Source: a virus. From it: 52,494 nucleotides of DNA. The position numbers and the translations under genes are program-made. Within the stretch, counting starts at the first letter, position 1. Each line of letters starts with the position of its first letter. Below the pieces are notes generated by a model. That model saw nothing but the letters and a program-made list of their open reading frames with translations. It did not search any database and was not told the DNA's origin. The stretch covers positions 1-52,494 of the IMG/VR virus record IMGVR_UViG_3300042452_000944; one strand, 5' to 3'. This document shows positions 39,828-49,700 of the stretch, one piece after another.

Positions 39828-40214
39828 ATGGTTCGATTAGAGAATTGGAATCCTCCAACACTAGAATATCGTAAAGCTGTCTTCACTTGGGATACAGAAT
39901 ACGCCGCTCAGGTTCATGAAGGTGCTGGAGAAAGTTATCCAGCAAGACCTTGGGTAGACAATGCGATCGCTCAATTGGATCTTGAACAAGAGTTTTCTGA
40001 TGGATATAGAGAAGGCGAAGATCTGAATAAAGCATTTTTACATCTAACCGACATGGTTAGTGAACAAAGTCTTTATGAATTAGAAAATCCTGTTTACGAT
40101 TGGCCTAGAGTGACCAAACGTAGATCAGGAGACGTTGTAACGTCACCTCGGGATATTTACGATTTGGGTAATCTTTATGATTCTCAATCTGTAAAACTGG
40201 AGGAAACGTTATGA
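39828..40214 (+). CDS. Neck/tail-completion protein (HK97 gp10-like), 128 aa
   Basis: Start fixed by AGGAGG, 5 bases before the ATG at 39828. AAQVHEGAGESYPARPWVDN (25-44) resembles the HK97 gp10 family signature with its ARP(F/W) motif, and SPRDIYDLGNLYDSQSV lies near the C-terminus. Confidence 0.6.
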   Translation: MVRLENWNPPTLEYRKAVFTWDTEYAAQVHEGAGESYPARPWVDNAIAQLDLEQEFSDGYREGEDLNKAFLHLTDMVSEQSLYELENPVYDWPRVTKRRSGDVVTSPRDIYDLGNLYDSQSVKLEETL

Positions 40215-40636
40215 ACGCGATAAAAGCTCTTAACGACATATCAGCTTTAGTAACAGATCTAAGATCTTTGTTAAATAACGAACTTGGAATATTTGATGAC
40301 GGAACAAAAGCGTTTTGGGTGGAACCTCCCTTCATTCCTTCCAAACGCACTTTTTCCGGTGTAAAAATTGTGGTTGCGCGTAATCAAGAGGCTTTACAAC
40401 CACAAAAACCTTGCGTTGGTGTACCTCAGGCTATCCAGCGCATGTATTGGCGAGTAACACTTATCAATAATGACTATTCCTCTTCAGGATTAGCCAAATG
40501 GGATAGTGCGATCGACAAAATCCGTAGGCGTTTCCCCCTTCATCGGGAAAGAGCCGTGGAAGTAACTGAGGATCAATTTCCACAACGGACTTTTCTGTTG
40601 GAAGCTGTCAAAGTCGTTAACTTAATCACTGTTTAG
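40211..40636 (+). CDS. Tail terminator-like protein, 141 aa
   Basis: ATGA overlap with the neck protein. Alpha/beta protein of the right size and order just before the major tail protein. Absence of a sheath-sized gene between the two supports a siphovirus tail. Confidence 0.55.
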   Translation: MNAIKALNDISALVTDLRSLLNNELGIFDDGTKAFWVEPPFIPSKRTFSGVKIVVARNQEALQPQKPCVGVPQAIQRMYWRVTLINNDYSSSGLAKWDSAIDKIRRRFPLHRERAVEVTEDQFPQRTFLLEAVKVVNLITV

Positions 40637-40649
40637 GAGGAAACTCTAC

Positions 40650-41606
40650 ATGGGACAAATTATCAACTACGCTAGCGAACGAGGCACTAGCGTATTTACA
40701 GAACTTCGGTTTGTGCTTCTTCCTAAAGGTACTCGGGTACCTACGGAATATACTGTTACTGTAGGAGCTGCTGCTGCTGCGATCAACGTTACCACTTCGG
40801 CAGCTCCTACGGCTAAAGGCGCTACTTCGTTAACACTCGCTGCTAGTGCCACCATTCCTGCTTTTTCCAAGATCCGTTTTGTAAATGGTGTTGAAGCTCG
40901 TACTAGCACAGCGGTGACTGGTGCCACAGCGGTGACTCTTTTGTATCCGTTGTCAGCAGCTATTCCTGCTTCCACCGCTGGTACCGTAGACGCCTCTGTG
41001 CTGACTGTCGGTACTGAAGTGTTACCTGTTACGCCCCTTCCCACCAATATCTATCCTGGTGAGAAACTGACATTTAACAATGGTGCGTATAGTGTAACGG
41101 TCAGTGATTTCACTCCTGCTGGTGCCATTCGTCTGCAAATCCAACCTAGTACTGTTTTGGCTGTTGAAAACCATACAGCTAAAACTACAGCTACCGTTTA
41201 CATCGCTGGTGCCACTGACGCTTCTCCGTCTTCTCAGCCCAAGACTGTTGACGCAGCCAACTTCCTCAGTGGTAGCGGTATGGAAATGGTTACTACAGGT
41301 AGTAACAGAACCATGTCATTCACTTTCCAAAGAATTATTGGCGATCCCGGCGCGGATCTTCTCATGAAGATTCTTTACGACGATCGCTTCTTTGGTTCTG
41401 AGATTTACGCTACCCTCAGACGCCCCTTTGGCGAAGAATTTGCTGGAGCTGCCATTTTGACCTCTGGTAACCAAAGTTCACCTGTACAAGACCTTATTAC
41501 AGTACAGGCTGACCTTCAGTTCCAAGGTTCTTCCTTCAAGTATACTGCACCTACTGGCGCATTTGATCCTCTGTCTAACGTCTATACGCCTCCTCTGGGC
41601 GCGTAA
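40650..41606 (+). CDS. Major tail (tube) protein, 318 aa
   Basis: Strong AGGAGG ribosome site. Ala/Thr-rich beta protein with an inserted repeat-like domain (KGATSLTLAASATIPAFSKI, then a similar VTGATAVTLLYPLSAAIPAS) and a C-terminal tube-like part (GSNRTMSFTFQRIIGDPGAD ... YATLRRPFGEEF). Followed by a strong terminator, as expected for a highly made structural protein. Confidence 0.72.
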   Translation: MGQIINYASERGTSVFTELRFVLLPKGTRVPTEYTVTVGAAAAAINVTTSAAPTAKGATSLTLAASATIPAFSKIRFVNGVEARTSTAVTGATAVTLLYPLSAAIPASTAGTVDASVLTVGTEVLPVTPLPTNIYPGEKLTFNNGAYSVTVSDFTPAGAIRLQIQPSTVLAVENHTAKTTATVYIAGATDASPSSQPKTVDAANFLSGSGMEMVTTGSNRTMSFTFQRIIGDPGADLLMKILYDDRFFGSEIYATLRRPFGEEFAGAAILTSGNQSSPVQDLITVQADLQFQGSSFKYTAPTGAFDPLSNVYTPPLGA

Positions 41607-41624
41607 GCGTTAGGTTATATACAG

Positions 41625-41663
41625 AACGTCCTTCATTGGTTTACACTGATGGAGGACGTTTTT
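41625..41663 (+). terminator. Intrinsic terminator after major tail gene
   Basis: 12-bp stem (AACGTCCTTCAT 41625-41636 with 41649-41660, one G-T pair), 12-base loop and a T tract to 41663. Confidence 0.88.
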
Positions 41664-41674
41664 AATGCGCTAAG

Positions 41675-41929
41675 ATGGAATACGATATTTTATATTCGGG
41701 AACTGCAATATGTCTTATTAATTGCCGTGTCGCAGACGAAGGTGTTTATTATGGTTTTGGTTACTATGCGGCGAACACCCCTCCAGTAGTACCACTAAGA
41801 ACCGGAGAAGGAAAAGAAGTTATCACTATAGAGGTTCCACAAGAAGCGGTTAACGAATCTATCATGATCGCTATGGGAGATCATGACGGATTAAACTTTG
41901 CTAAACGAGCGATCATCCAAGTTGTTTGA
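41675..41929 (+). CDS. Hypothetical protein, 84 aa
   Basis: Unknown; beta-rich, Gly/Tyr-rich N-terminal half (EGVYYGFGYYAANTPP). Lies between the tail tube terminator and the chaperone genes. Ribosome site weak. Confidence 0.6.
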   Translation: MEYDILYSGTAICLINCRVADEGVYYGFGYYAANTPPVVPLRTGEGKEVITIEVPQEAVNESIMIAMGDHDGLNFAKRAIIQVV

Positions 41930-42005
41930 CCCGTGTTTCGCTATTTTTATTATTTACAGTAAAAGAGCAATATATTATTGTCTATAAAGTTTCTAATTTC
42001 TTCCA

Positions 42006-42866
42006 ATGAAAGTAATTCCGTTTCTTGCAAAGAAACCAAAAATTGTTATGGTTCCTGTCGGCAATGACCTAACAGGCACCGTGTTTCTATTAAAGCGAGG
42101 TTATATTTCTCCGTCGGAGAGCCCTGTTGATTACCAAACGCTCGAACGAAATCGCCGCAAATTTTTTGTGGCTTATAATGCGAGGGTTAAGGAGTTAGCA
42201 AAAGAACGTAATGAATCGATCGCAGAGACTCGTAAATATCTAGAAAGCCTACAAGGTGGCGAACAGGGCGACGTTCAGATCGATACAGGTGAAACCTTTA
42301 TGGACGCTCTGGACGATGAAACTCTAGAGGTAATGTTCCGACTTCAAGAAGACACTCGTACCCTATCTATCAGGGCCGCTACCTATATGTTGAAATATAG
42401 AGCGGCCATTCCTGTCATCCTGACTAAGAACGCCGAAGCAGGGTCACGTAAGCTGTCTGTAGAACCTTTGACAAATCCTATTGGATCAGGAGATCTAGTA
42501 AGATTCGATGATTACATTGTCAAAGTACGAGACTATGCCAATTATGGTTCTGAAACGTTGATGGTTGAGGATCTGCCTATTCCATTGACTGTAAAGAGCG
42601 TGGGTTATTTGTGCGATCGCGATACTTCTCAGATCAAGGTAGGTTTTTCTGATTGGACTACTGACGATACTTCTGAACTTATTGGAGAAGAGCTTATCGC
42701 TCAACTTTATCAGTTCTATCAAGTAGAGGCAGGGGAAGCGGTTAATGAAAATGCTCTTCCTGAAGGAAATGAGGAGATTGTAGAAGAAATGGGGGAATCG
42801 CTATTATCGAGTGGGGAGACATATATCTCAGACTCCAATATCTCGGTTGTACCGACCCCCGTCTAG
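42006..42866 (+). CDS. Tail assembly chaperone, upstream (gpG-like) product
   Basis: 286 aa, in the position of lambda gpG between tail tube and tape measure. Basic helical N-terminal half, later ELIGEELIAQLYQFYQVEAG and an acidic end. The heptamer GGGGGAA at 42791-42797, read as G-GGG-GAA, is a slippery sequence of the type used in phage tail chaperone genes; a -1 shift there enters the frame of 42797-43210. Family similarity itself is weak. Confidence 0.68.
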   Translation: MKVIPFLAKKPKIVMVPVGNDLTGTVFLLKRGYISPSESPVDYQTLERNRRKFFVAYNARVKELAKERNESIAETRKYLESLQGGEQGDVQIDTGETFMDALDDETLEVMFRLQEDTRTLSIRAATYMLKYRAAIPVILTKNAEAGSRKLSVEPLTNPIGSGDLVRFDDYIVKVRDYANYGSETLMVEDLPIPLTVKSVGYLCDRDTSQIKVGFSDWTTDDTSELIGEELIAQLYQFYQVEAGEAVNENALPEGNEEIVEEMGESLLSSGETYISDSNISVVPTPV

Positions 42867-43210
42867 ATTACGAACATTTTGGTGATGAGAATCCAGCGTT
42901 GATATTTGAGACGCTTAAATTCTATGAGGAGGCGTATAGACAAGACATCAATGTAAAATCCATAACTCATGCGATCGGTTGGTCTGGTCTGTTTAATGGT
43001 TTTGCAGGTAAGGACTCTAAACAAATAAAGCCAGAAGACATTGTGCCTTTTCCTGATCTTATGAAACAAGGCGCAGAGAAGACTGTATTTAGTAGTAAGA
43101 CGAGATCTATTGTCTATCGGTTGCTTAAGGATAAGCGAATACCTCCTGCTGTTGCCGCTTTCCTACAAACTATTCCTGAGATACGCGAGAGGTATATCAA
43201 AGATGGCTGA
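42797..43210 (+). CDS. Tail assembly chaperone -1 frame extension (gpT-like)
   Basis: The frame is open from 42773 and has no ATG near its beginning (first candidate TTG at 42899). After a -1 shift at 42791-42797 it reads IAIIEWGDIYLRLQYLGCTD and PRLDYEHFGDENPALIFETL, convincing sequence continuous with the rest. The fusion would be about 401 aa. Its C-terminus overlaps the next gene's start. Confidence 0.7.
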   Translation: MAIIEWGDIYLRLQYLGCTDPRLDYEHFGDENPALIFETLKFYEEAYRQDINVKSITHAIGWSGLFNGFAGKDSKQIKPEDIVPFPDLMKQGAEKTVFSSKTRSIVYRLLKDKRIPPAVAAFLQTIPEIRERYIKDG

Positions 43211-43595
43211 TCTGTTACAAAGCAAATTTGAACTTGTCCATACTGATGACGGTAAACAGATTCGTCACGGAGAATCTGTACTTGACAATGTAACAAGTGT
43301 TGAAAAAGAAGACGTTGACGGTGTTCCTTATGTCGTTTTCAAAGCGGAACTGGGATCAGAAGTTTATAATCCTTATAGCCGTTTTGTTCTTTCTCATAAT
43401 GAAGAAGGCGACATCGTTAAACACGCTGGTGTAACCTTAGAAGGTGTTGAATCTGTTACGACATCAATAGAAGGTGGTAAGTGCGTTGTAACGGTGAAAG
43501 CTGCTTTAGCTGGCGAGGACTTCACTTCTATCCTTAAGAGAAAAGAAGTCAAAAAACCACAACCCAAAGTCGTTCCTGAAGTCAAACCTCAATAA
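43203..43595 (+). CDS. Hypothetical tail-cluster protein, 130 aa
   Basis: Begins at the ATG at 43203 inside the previous stop region; the longer frame from 43110 is a shadow of the chaperone. Beta-rich, with a Pro/Lys-rich tail (KKPQPKVVPEVKPQ). Function unknown, possibly a minor tail component. Confidence 0.65.
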   Translation: MADLLQSKFELVHTDDGKQIRHGESVLDNVTSVEKEDVDGVPYVVFKAELGSEVYNPYSRFVLSHNEEGDIVKHAGVTLEGVESVTTSIEGGKCVVTVKAALAGEDFTSILKRKEVKKPQPKVVPEVKPQ

Positions 43596-43634
43596 GACAG
43601 CATACGATAGATTCACCACGAATCTTTAGAGCTA

Positions 43635-43678
43635 ATAAAGTGTTTGGTTCGTGTGATTAGTTGAACCAAACACTTTAT
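43635..43678. repeat. Hairpin before the tape-measure gene
   Basis: A perfect 15-bp stem ATAAAGTGTTTGGTT (43635-43649) with 43664-43678, 14-base loop, without a T-run. It ends 23 bases before the tape-measure ATG, so it could attenuate readthrough or stabilise the mRNA start. Confidence 0.7.
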
Positions 43679-43701
43679 CGTTACACATATCACTTTTTAT
43701 A

Positions 43702-46700
43702 ATGGCAACAACTCTTGGGAGTTTAATTTTAGAATTGGGGTTGGATGACAGTAAACTCCGACCCCAATTTAACGCTGTAAAAGCCAAAGCTTTGGGTTAT
43801 GCAAAGGAATTAGAAAAAATTCTAAAGGTTTCTCCTAATATAGATTTAGATACAATAAAACCAACTGTAGACTACAGCGATCTAACTCAATTAGATACGG
43901 AACTTTCATATCTTCCTACGAAAATAAACGATGTAAATGAAAAGTTTACAGTGGTTCCAAAGGTTGACTTTACTGATTTAGATACATTAAACACTAGACT
44001 AGAAAGTTTACGAACTGAAAATATTGGTGTAAATATCGATAGCATTACAAAAGATTCTGTTGAAGAACAAACCACTTCAGACCTTAATAGTAATATTAAA
44101 ATTCTCTCTAAAGGAATATCTAAACTATCGTCATCTATAGAAGAACTTTCTGAAGTTGTTTTCGATCTAAATAATACAATGAGTATGATCGAAGAAGATA
44201 GGAGAGCGTTTATAGATAAGAAAGTAAAAGAAAAACCGAAACGTGGTAGTAAATTCGTTCTTACCGAAACAGAACTAGAAGTTCTAAGACCGGAAGTAGA
44301 TCATAAACCGCTGAAAGAACTTAATGAACACTTAAATGAAAAAGAGATTCATTTCAAAGAAGTGCAGAAATTATTTTCTAAAAAATTAAAACCAAAGGTT
44401 GACACTTCTGATATAGATAGTATGAAATCTAAATTAGAAGGGTTATATAATAGAAATATTAGAGTTAATGTATCTAGTAGATTAGAAAAATCCTCTAGAA
44501 ACGATCGCTTTTCACAAACTCAGACAAGCTCAAGAGTTAAACAGACAATAGGAATAGACAAAGCTTCGATAGACAGCATTACTGCTCCTATGGGAGTTTT
44601 AGGTGAGATATTTTCTAATTTTGCAACTGAGTTCAGTAAAAAATCAAAAGAGGGATTATTTAGTAGAATAGGTAAAGGTATAGGGGCTGTGGCATCACCT
44701 ATATTTTCAGGTGTGGCTCAAGGGGTCGCTATACCATTAACGGCTAATTTTAGCCAAGGTTTAGCAGATTCGTTGGAAAGTTTAGTAGGCGAAAGTGTAG
44801 GTTCAACTTTTCTAGTTGGTAAAACATTAGGTGATGCAATAGGAAACGCTTTATCGGATGCTCTTAAAGAAAACCTTTCTGAAAACTTTATAAAAGATGT
44901 CAACGGTATTATCGACGAGGTAATACCGTCTGCTGAACGAGAATTAGAGAGATTTGCTGAACAAGGTAGACAGAGAAAGAGAAGAGAAGGGCTTTCTCAA
45001 CCAGCTAGAGAAGAAATCGCTAGAGAGAACAGGGACTTATACAGAGAATTTACCAATGTAAAATCCAATATAAGAAGTATAGACCAGGACTTTATTGAAA
45101 ACGAAGTTGCCCAAGATCGTGGGGCTAATTTAAGACAAAGATTAGTAAGGCAGAGAAACGCTTTATATGAATCTTTGATACCAAATGTAGAGATTGAAAA
45201 CCTTCAACGAGAGGGTGAAACGGAAGCGGCAGCAGAGGCGCTTAAAAATAATGATGCTTTTATAAAACAAATTCAAGTATTAGACGAAGAAATAAAACAG
45301 GTTGATGATATATTAGATGATCTATCGCTTGCTCTAATGGAGAAAGGCGATGATCTACGTAAGAGACAAGAAGAACTCAAAAAAAACCTAAAAAATATTA
45401 AGGTTCGTTTTGAGAAGAATAAAGCTATCGAACCTGAACTACGTTTATCAGAGGAGGTTCCTAAAACATTTGCCGATGCTGTTAAACGTATAAATCCAGA
45501 AATAGAACCTCAGAACATACCACGTCTGATAATAGACGACGAAAGACTGCGTGAAACCGGAGCCAACGCTGGATATGTAGCAGAGGGTAACGTAGTGGTC
45601 GTTACCCAGGATATGTACGATGCTATCGAAAACGGTGTACTGACTCTTAAGCAATATATAACACTATTCCATGAACTTCAACATGCTCATGATCAGGGCT
45701 TTGGTAGTATAGATGGTATTTTAGCTGGATTAGAAAACGAAATTTTAACCACTCCATTGGTGCCCACCGAAGAAGAAAAAGTGAAACTTCAAAGTTTTTT
45801 AGAGAACTTTGAAACTGGGGGTTACAATGAAAGTCAAAGAACAGAGGAAGTAAACGCTCAGTTAGCAGGAATACGATATGGCGAAGAAGCCTATCAAAAA
45901 CAACAAGAAAAACTATACAGACAAAATATAAGAAAAGTTACTGGTGCTGCTGGAGGAACGTTTGAGACAGATTTCGGTGATGAAATTAATAAAATTAAAA
46001 ACAATTTAGAGATAATTGATCAAACTGCTTCTGCGTTGAACATAGAAGTTGGCGATACTATAGAAACGATCGCTGTTAATCTTATCCAACTAGTAGACTC
46101 TTATAACAGAACCCTTTCTAAAATACAAAATATAGACTACTTAGATCTTAGAGAGTTACAAGGATTAGAAGTAGATTTACTCAGTAATAAATCTAATTTA
46201 GTCAAGCTTAAGAAAGAATATGGAACTGTCAAACAACAATTTACAAAGCAGACAGAAGATCCTCTAAGTGAGATTAGATCTCGATCTCTCGATAAACAAC
46301 TCGCTTTAGGTGAAGATCCTTGGACTACAAAAGCTTCTGATAGTATTGCGATCGCGAAAACTTTAGAGAGACAGTTTGCAACGTTTGAAGGTGTTCAACC
46401 CAAACCTGAATTTATTTTAGACGAAGATTTATGGGGAAGTGACTCTCAACAACTTTCCGAAAACCTTACAAAAACTATTGAAGAAGAGCAGAGAAATATA
46501 GAAGACTTATTCATAGAACTAAATAGATTAAAAGAAGAAGCTCAACAGGGAGTCCAAAATAGTGGCGTCAGTCCTAAACTAAAGACTGATATGATTAGAT
46601 TGAATGAGGCTGCATTCCTAGAAAAAGAAATAGATCGGCCTGTCATTGGACAGTCTACAAGTCGAGACATAGAACGTTATAACGAAAGATTGAGACAGGA

Positions 46701-49700
46701 AGCTCTAACACCTAAACCAGCGCAGATTATTGAACCTATACCCAATAGATTAGTAGAGTTCACTGGTCAGGCGGGTGAAGTTACGGGAAATTTATTCAGA
46801 GCTTTTCAAGAAGAACTCGAATTAAGTAGAGCGACGCTTAGTTTGATGAACCAAGGTGTTAGAGAAGTAACTAATACACTAGGAGTCATTTCTAACTCCG
46901 CGCCTGTTAGAGCGTTTGTCGGAGCGCTTACTGATAATGTTCAGGCTTTAGTGAATGTAGCGGATGTTAGTTACAAAATGGCTTCGTCTGTAGAGAATCT
47001 TGTATTAGACTTAATACCAGCAGGGAAGCTAACAAAAGGGTTGCTACAACAAACAGCCGTTCCTGCTGCCATATTTGGGGCCACAAGCTACATGTTACCA
47101 GGTGGACAAGCAGCGGCCTCTAGTGCGATTCAGCTTGCTCAGGGGGCCGCTGCTCCTATTGGTAACATGTTAGGTTCGGCTGGTGCTGCTCAAGCCGCAG
47201 AATTTCTAAGTTTTTTACCGGAAGCTTTTGGAATACAAGGTGGAGCGGTAGCTGCAACCAGTGAATTACTAACTATAACAGCCAACGGGGTTGTTAACTT
47301 ATTGGCGGCAGGAGGAGTGGCTATAGCAGGTGGTAAAGCCATTCAAACTTCTGTTAGATCAGCATTACCAGATCCAACGAACGTCTATCAAGCTCCTCGT
47401 TTAGAACCGTTTAGGAGTAAAACTAGAAGTTTAGAACCTTTGGCTGTAGAGGTAATAAGTAGTGAAGTTTCTAAACAACCGTTAGCATTACCTAGTACGA
47501 TCGATCCACAAGATGTAAACGTAGCAGAACAAAAAGCCATAGCTGTTACTAGAAAAATTACAGAGCCTCTTGTTTTAGCTGTAGAAAGTATAAAACGATT
47601 GCCGTCTGGAGATAAGAGTGCAGAGAATTTTGCGTTGGATAAAGCAAAAGCAATTGAAACATTCTTTGTAGATGCTTATAAGAATTTCAAAGATATATTG
47701 AAAGGTGGTAATTTAGCAGAAATCGAGAAAGCCGCAAGAAATCTATTGCAAATTAGTCAGAAAGCAAAAAGCGATATTGATGAATTAATTAAAGGCCTTT
47801 CTAATTCAGGAATAGATACTAATTTTGCTAAAACATTAGGTGGTACACTTCAGGGTGTTAAAGGACGCTTAACCCAAAAAGAAAATAGAGTCAAGACATC
47901 TTTAGCTAAACATGATATTCCAACTATAGATGTCTCAGCTCAAGTGATTGACGAAGCTAGAAACGTCGGTAACGCGATTAATGATGCGTTAGCGGAAGGA
48001 ATAGTAGGGAATCAGAGTCAGATCGCTGGAGAAAAACTAGGTGAGGACGTAATAGACGGTCTTAAGGACTCGATAGATATGAAATCTCCGCCTAGAGTGT
48101 TCGTAACTATTGGTGAGGCTATAAGTAAGGCTTTAGCATGGGGTATAGAAAAAACTAAAAACGTCGCTAAACAAGCGGCGGAAGCCTTAGGCATATCGTC
48201 TGCTGAAGGAGCAAGTGTAAGAAAACAAAGGTTTATGCCGTTAAAAATAACTTCTGATATGACAGAAGGAGAAATTAACGATATAAACAAAATTAACAAA
48301 GAAATAGAAGAGTTGATCAATAGTGTCAATGAAGCTTCTAATAATGCTGAAAATTTTCGACAAAACTTAGAAAAATACAAAAATATAGAAATATTTATCA
48401 ATGATAATTTTGATGAATCCGAAGAGGGTGTGAAAAGGGTTCTTGATTACTTAGATAAACTGCAAAATTATAAACCCGGTGATGAAATACCTGTATTCGA
48501 TATTGAGACTGAAAACGCCGAACAAAATATCTCGTCTTTAGAAGATAGTTTAATCAAATTGGGTAAGGGTGTTCTGACTGTAATGGTCATGCAACAAATA
48601 ATTCCTCTCTTCCAAGAATTAGCCTCTACTAGCATAGATACAGCATTAGCGTTTGAACGTATTGAGATTAAAATGCGTTTCGTCGAAGGTTCTGCCGTGG
48701 CTGCTACGGAAAAAATTAGAGAATTAAGAGCAGAAGCTAATAAAATGGGTGTGGATGCTACAGCTACTATATCTAGCTACACCCAATATTCAGCAGCAGT
48801 TCGAGATACTCCACTAGAAGGATCTAAAGATACTGTCATAAAAGGTTTAATGACGGCTCAAACTGTTATGGGTGTCAATGCAGAAGACGCTGAACGGATG
48901 AATATGGCGATCGAACAGATCGCATCAAAAGGTGTGGTGTCTATGGAAGAATTACGACAACAGTTAGGCGAACATTTACCAGGTGCATTTCAGATCGCGG
49001 CTAGATCCATGGGTCTTACCTCTGCGGAGATGAACAAACTGGTTAGTACTGGAAAACTGTTATCTGATGAGTTTCTTCCTAAGCTTTTTCAGCAAGTAGA
49101 TATTGAATTAAGTTCTGGTCTGGAAGAAGCTTCTAGATCTGGTATAGCTTCTATAAACAGACTTAATAACGCTTTTGAATTATTTCAGATTAATATAGGT
49201 AAAATAGCCATGCCTATATTTGTTCAAGGTGTTAAAGCTGCCACAGCGGTATTAAATCTATTAAACTCTGGTTTGGAATACACTGGGGCCGCCGCTGGGG
49301 TTGCGGGTTTAGTAATTATAAAAAGCTTTGGTGGATTAATCAACACTGTTATAGCAGCAACAGTAGCATTTGCTAAATTATTTGGACTGCAAGGTTTACT
49401 AGTAGAGTTTGCTGGTCTGCTTGTGATGAGTCTTTCACAAGTGCAAGCCATGTTGTTAAAACTTATCGCCACAATATCAAAGATGGCGCTCCAATTTGTG
49501 TTCTTTCATGTTGTTTTGTCTGCGGCTCAAATTGGATTACAGTACTTCCGTGATATGTCGGGAGAATCTGGGAAACGTGCAAGAGAAGGTGCCAAAGAGA
49601 TCGCTAAACTAAAAGAAGAATTAAGTGGGGTTGGAAAAGAAGCAACTAAAGCTGCGAAAAATTTAGAAGACATTAAATTAAGAGGAACCGCTGGGAGTTT

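Noticed and set aside
43110-43202. Upstream extension of the 43203-43595 gene
   Set aside because: It overlaps the chaperone frame fully; the ATG at 43203 is better placed.
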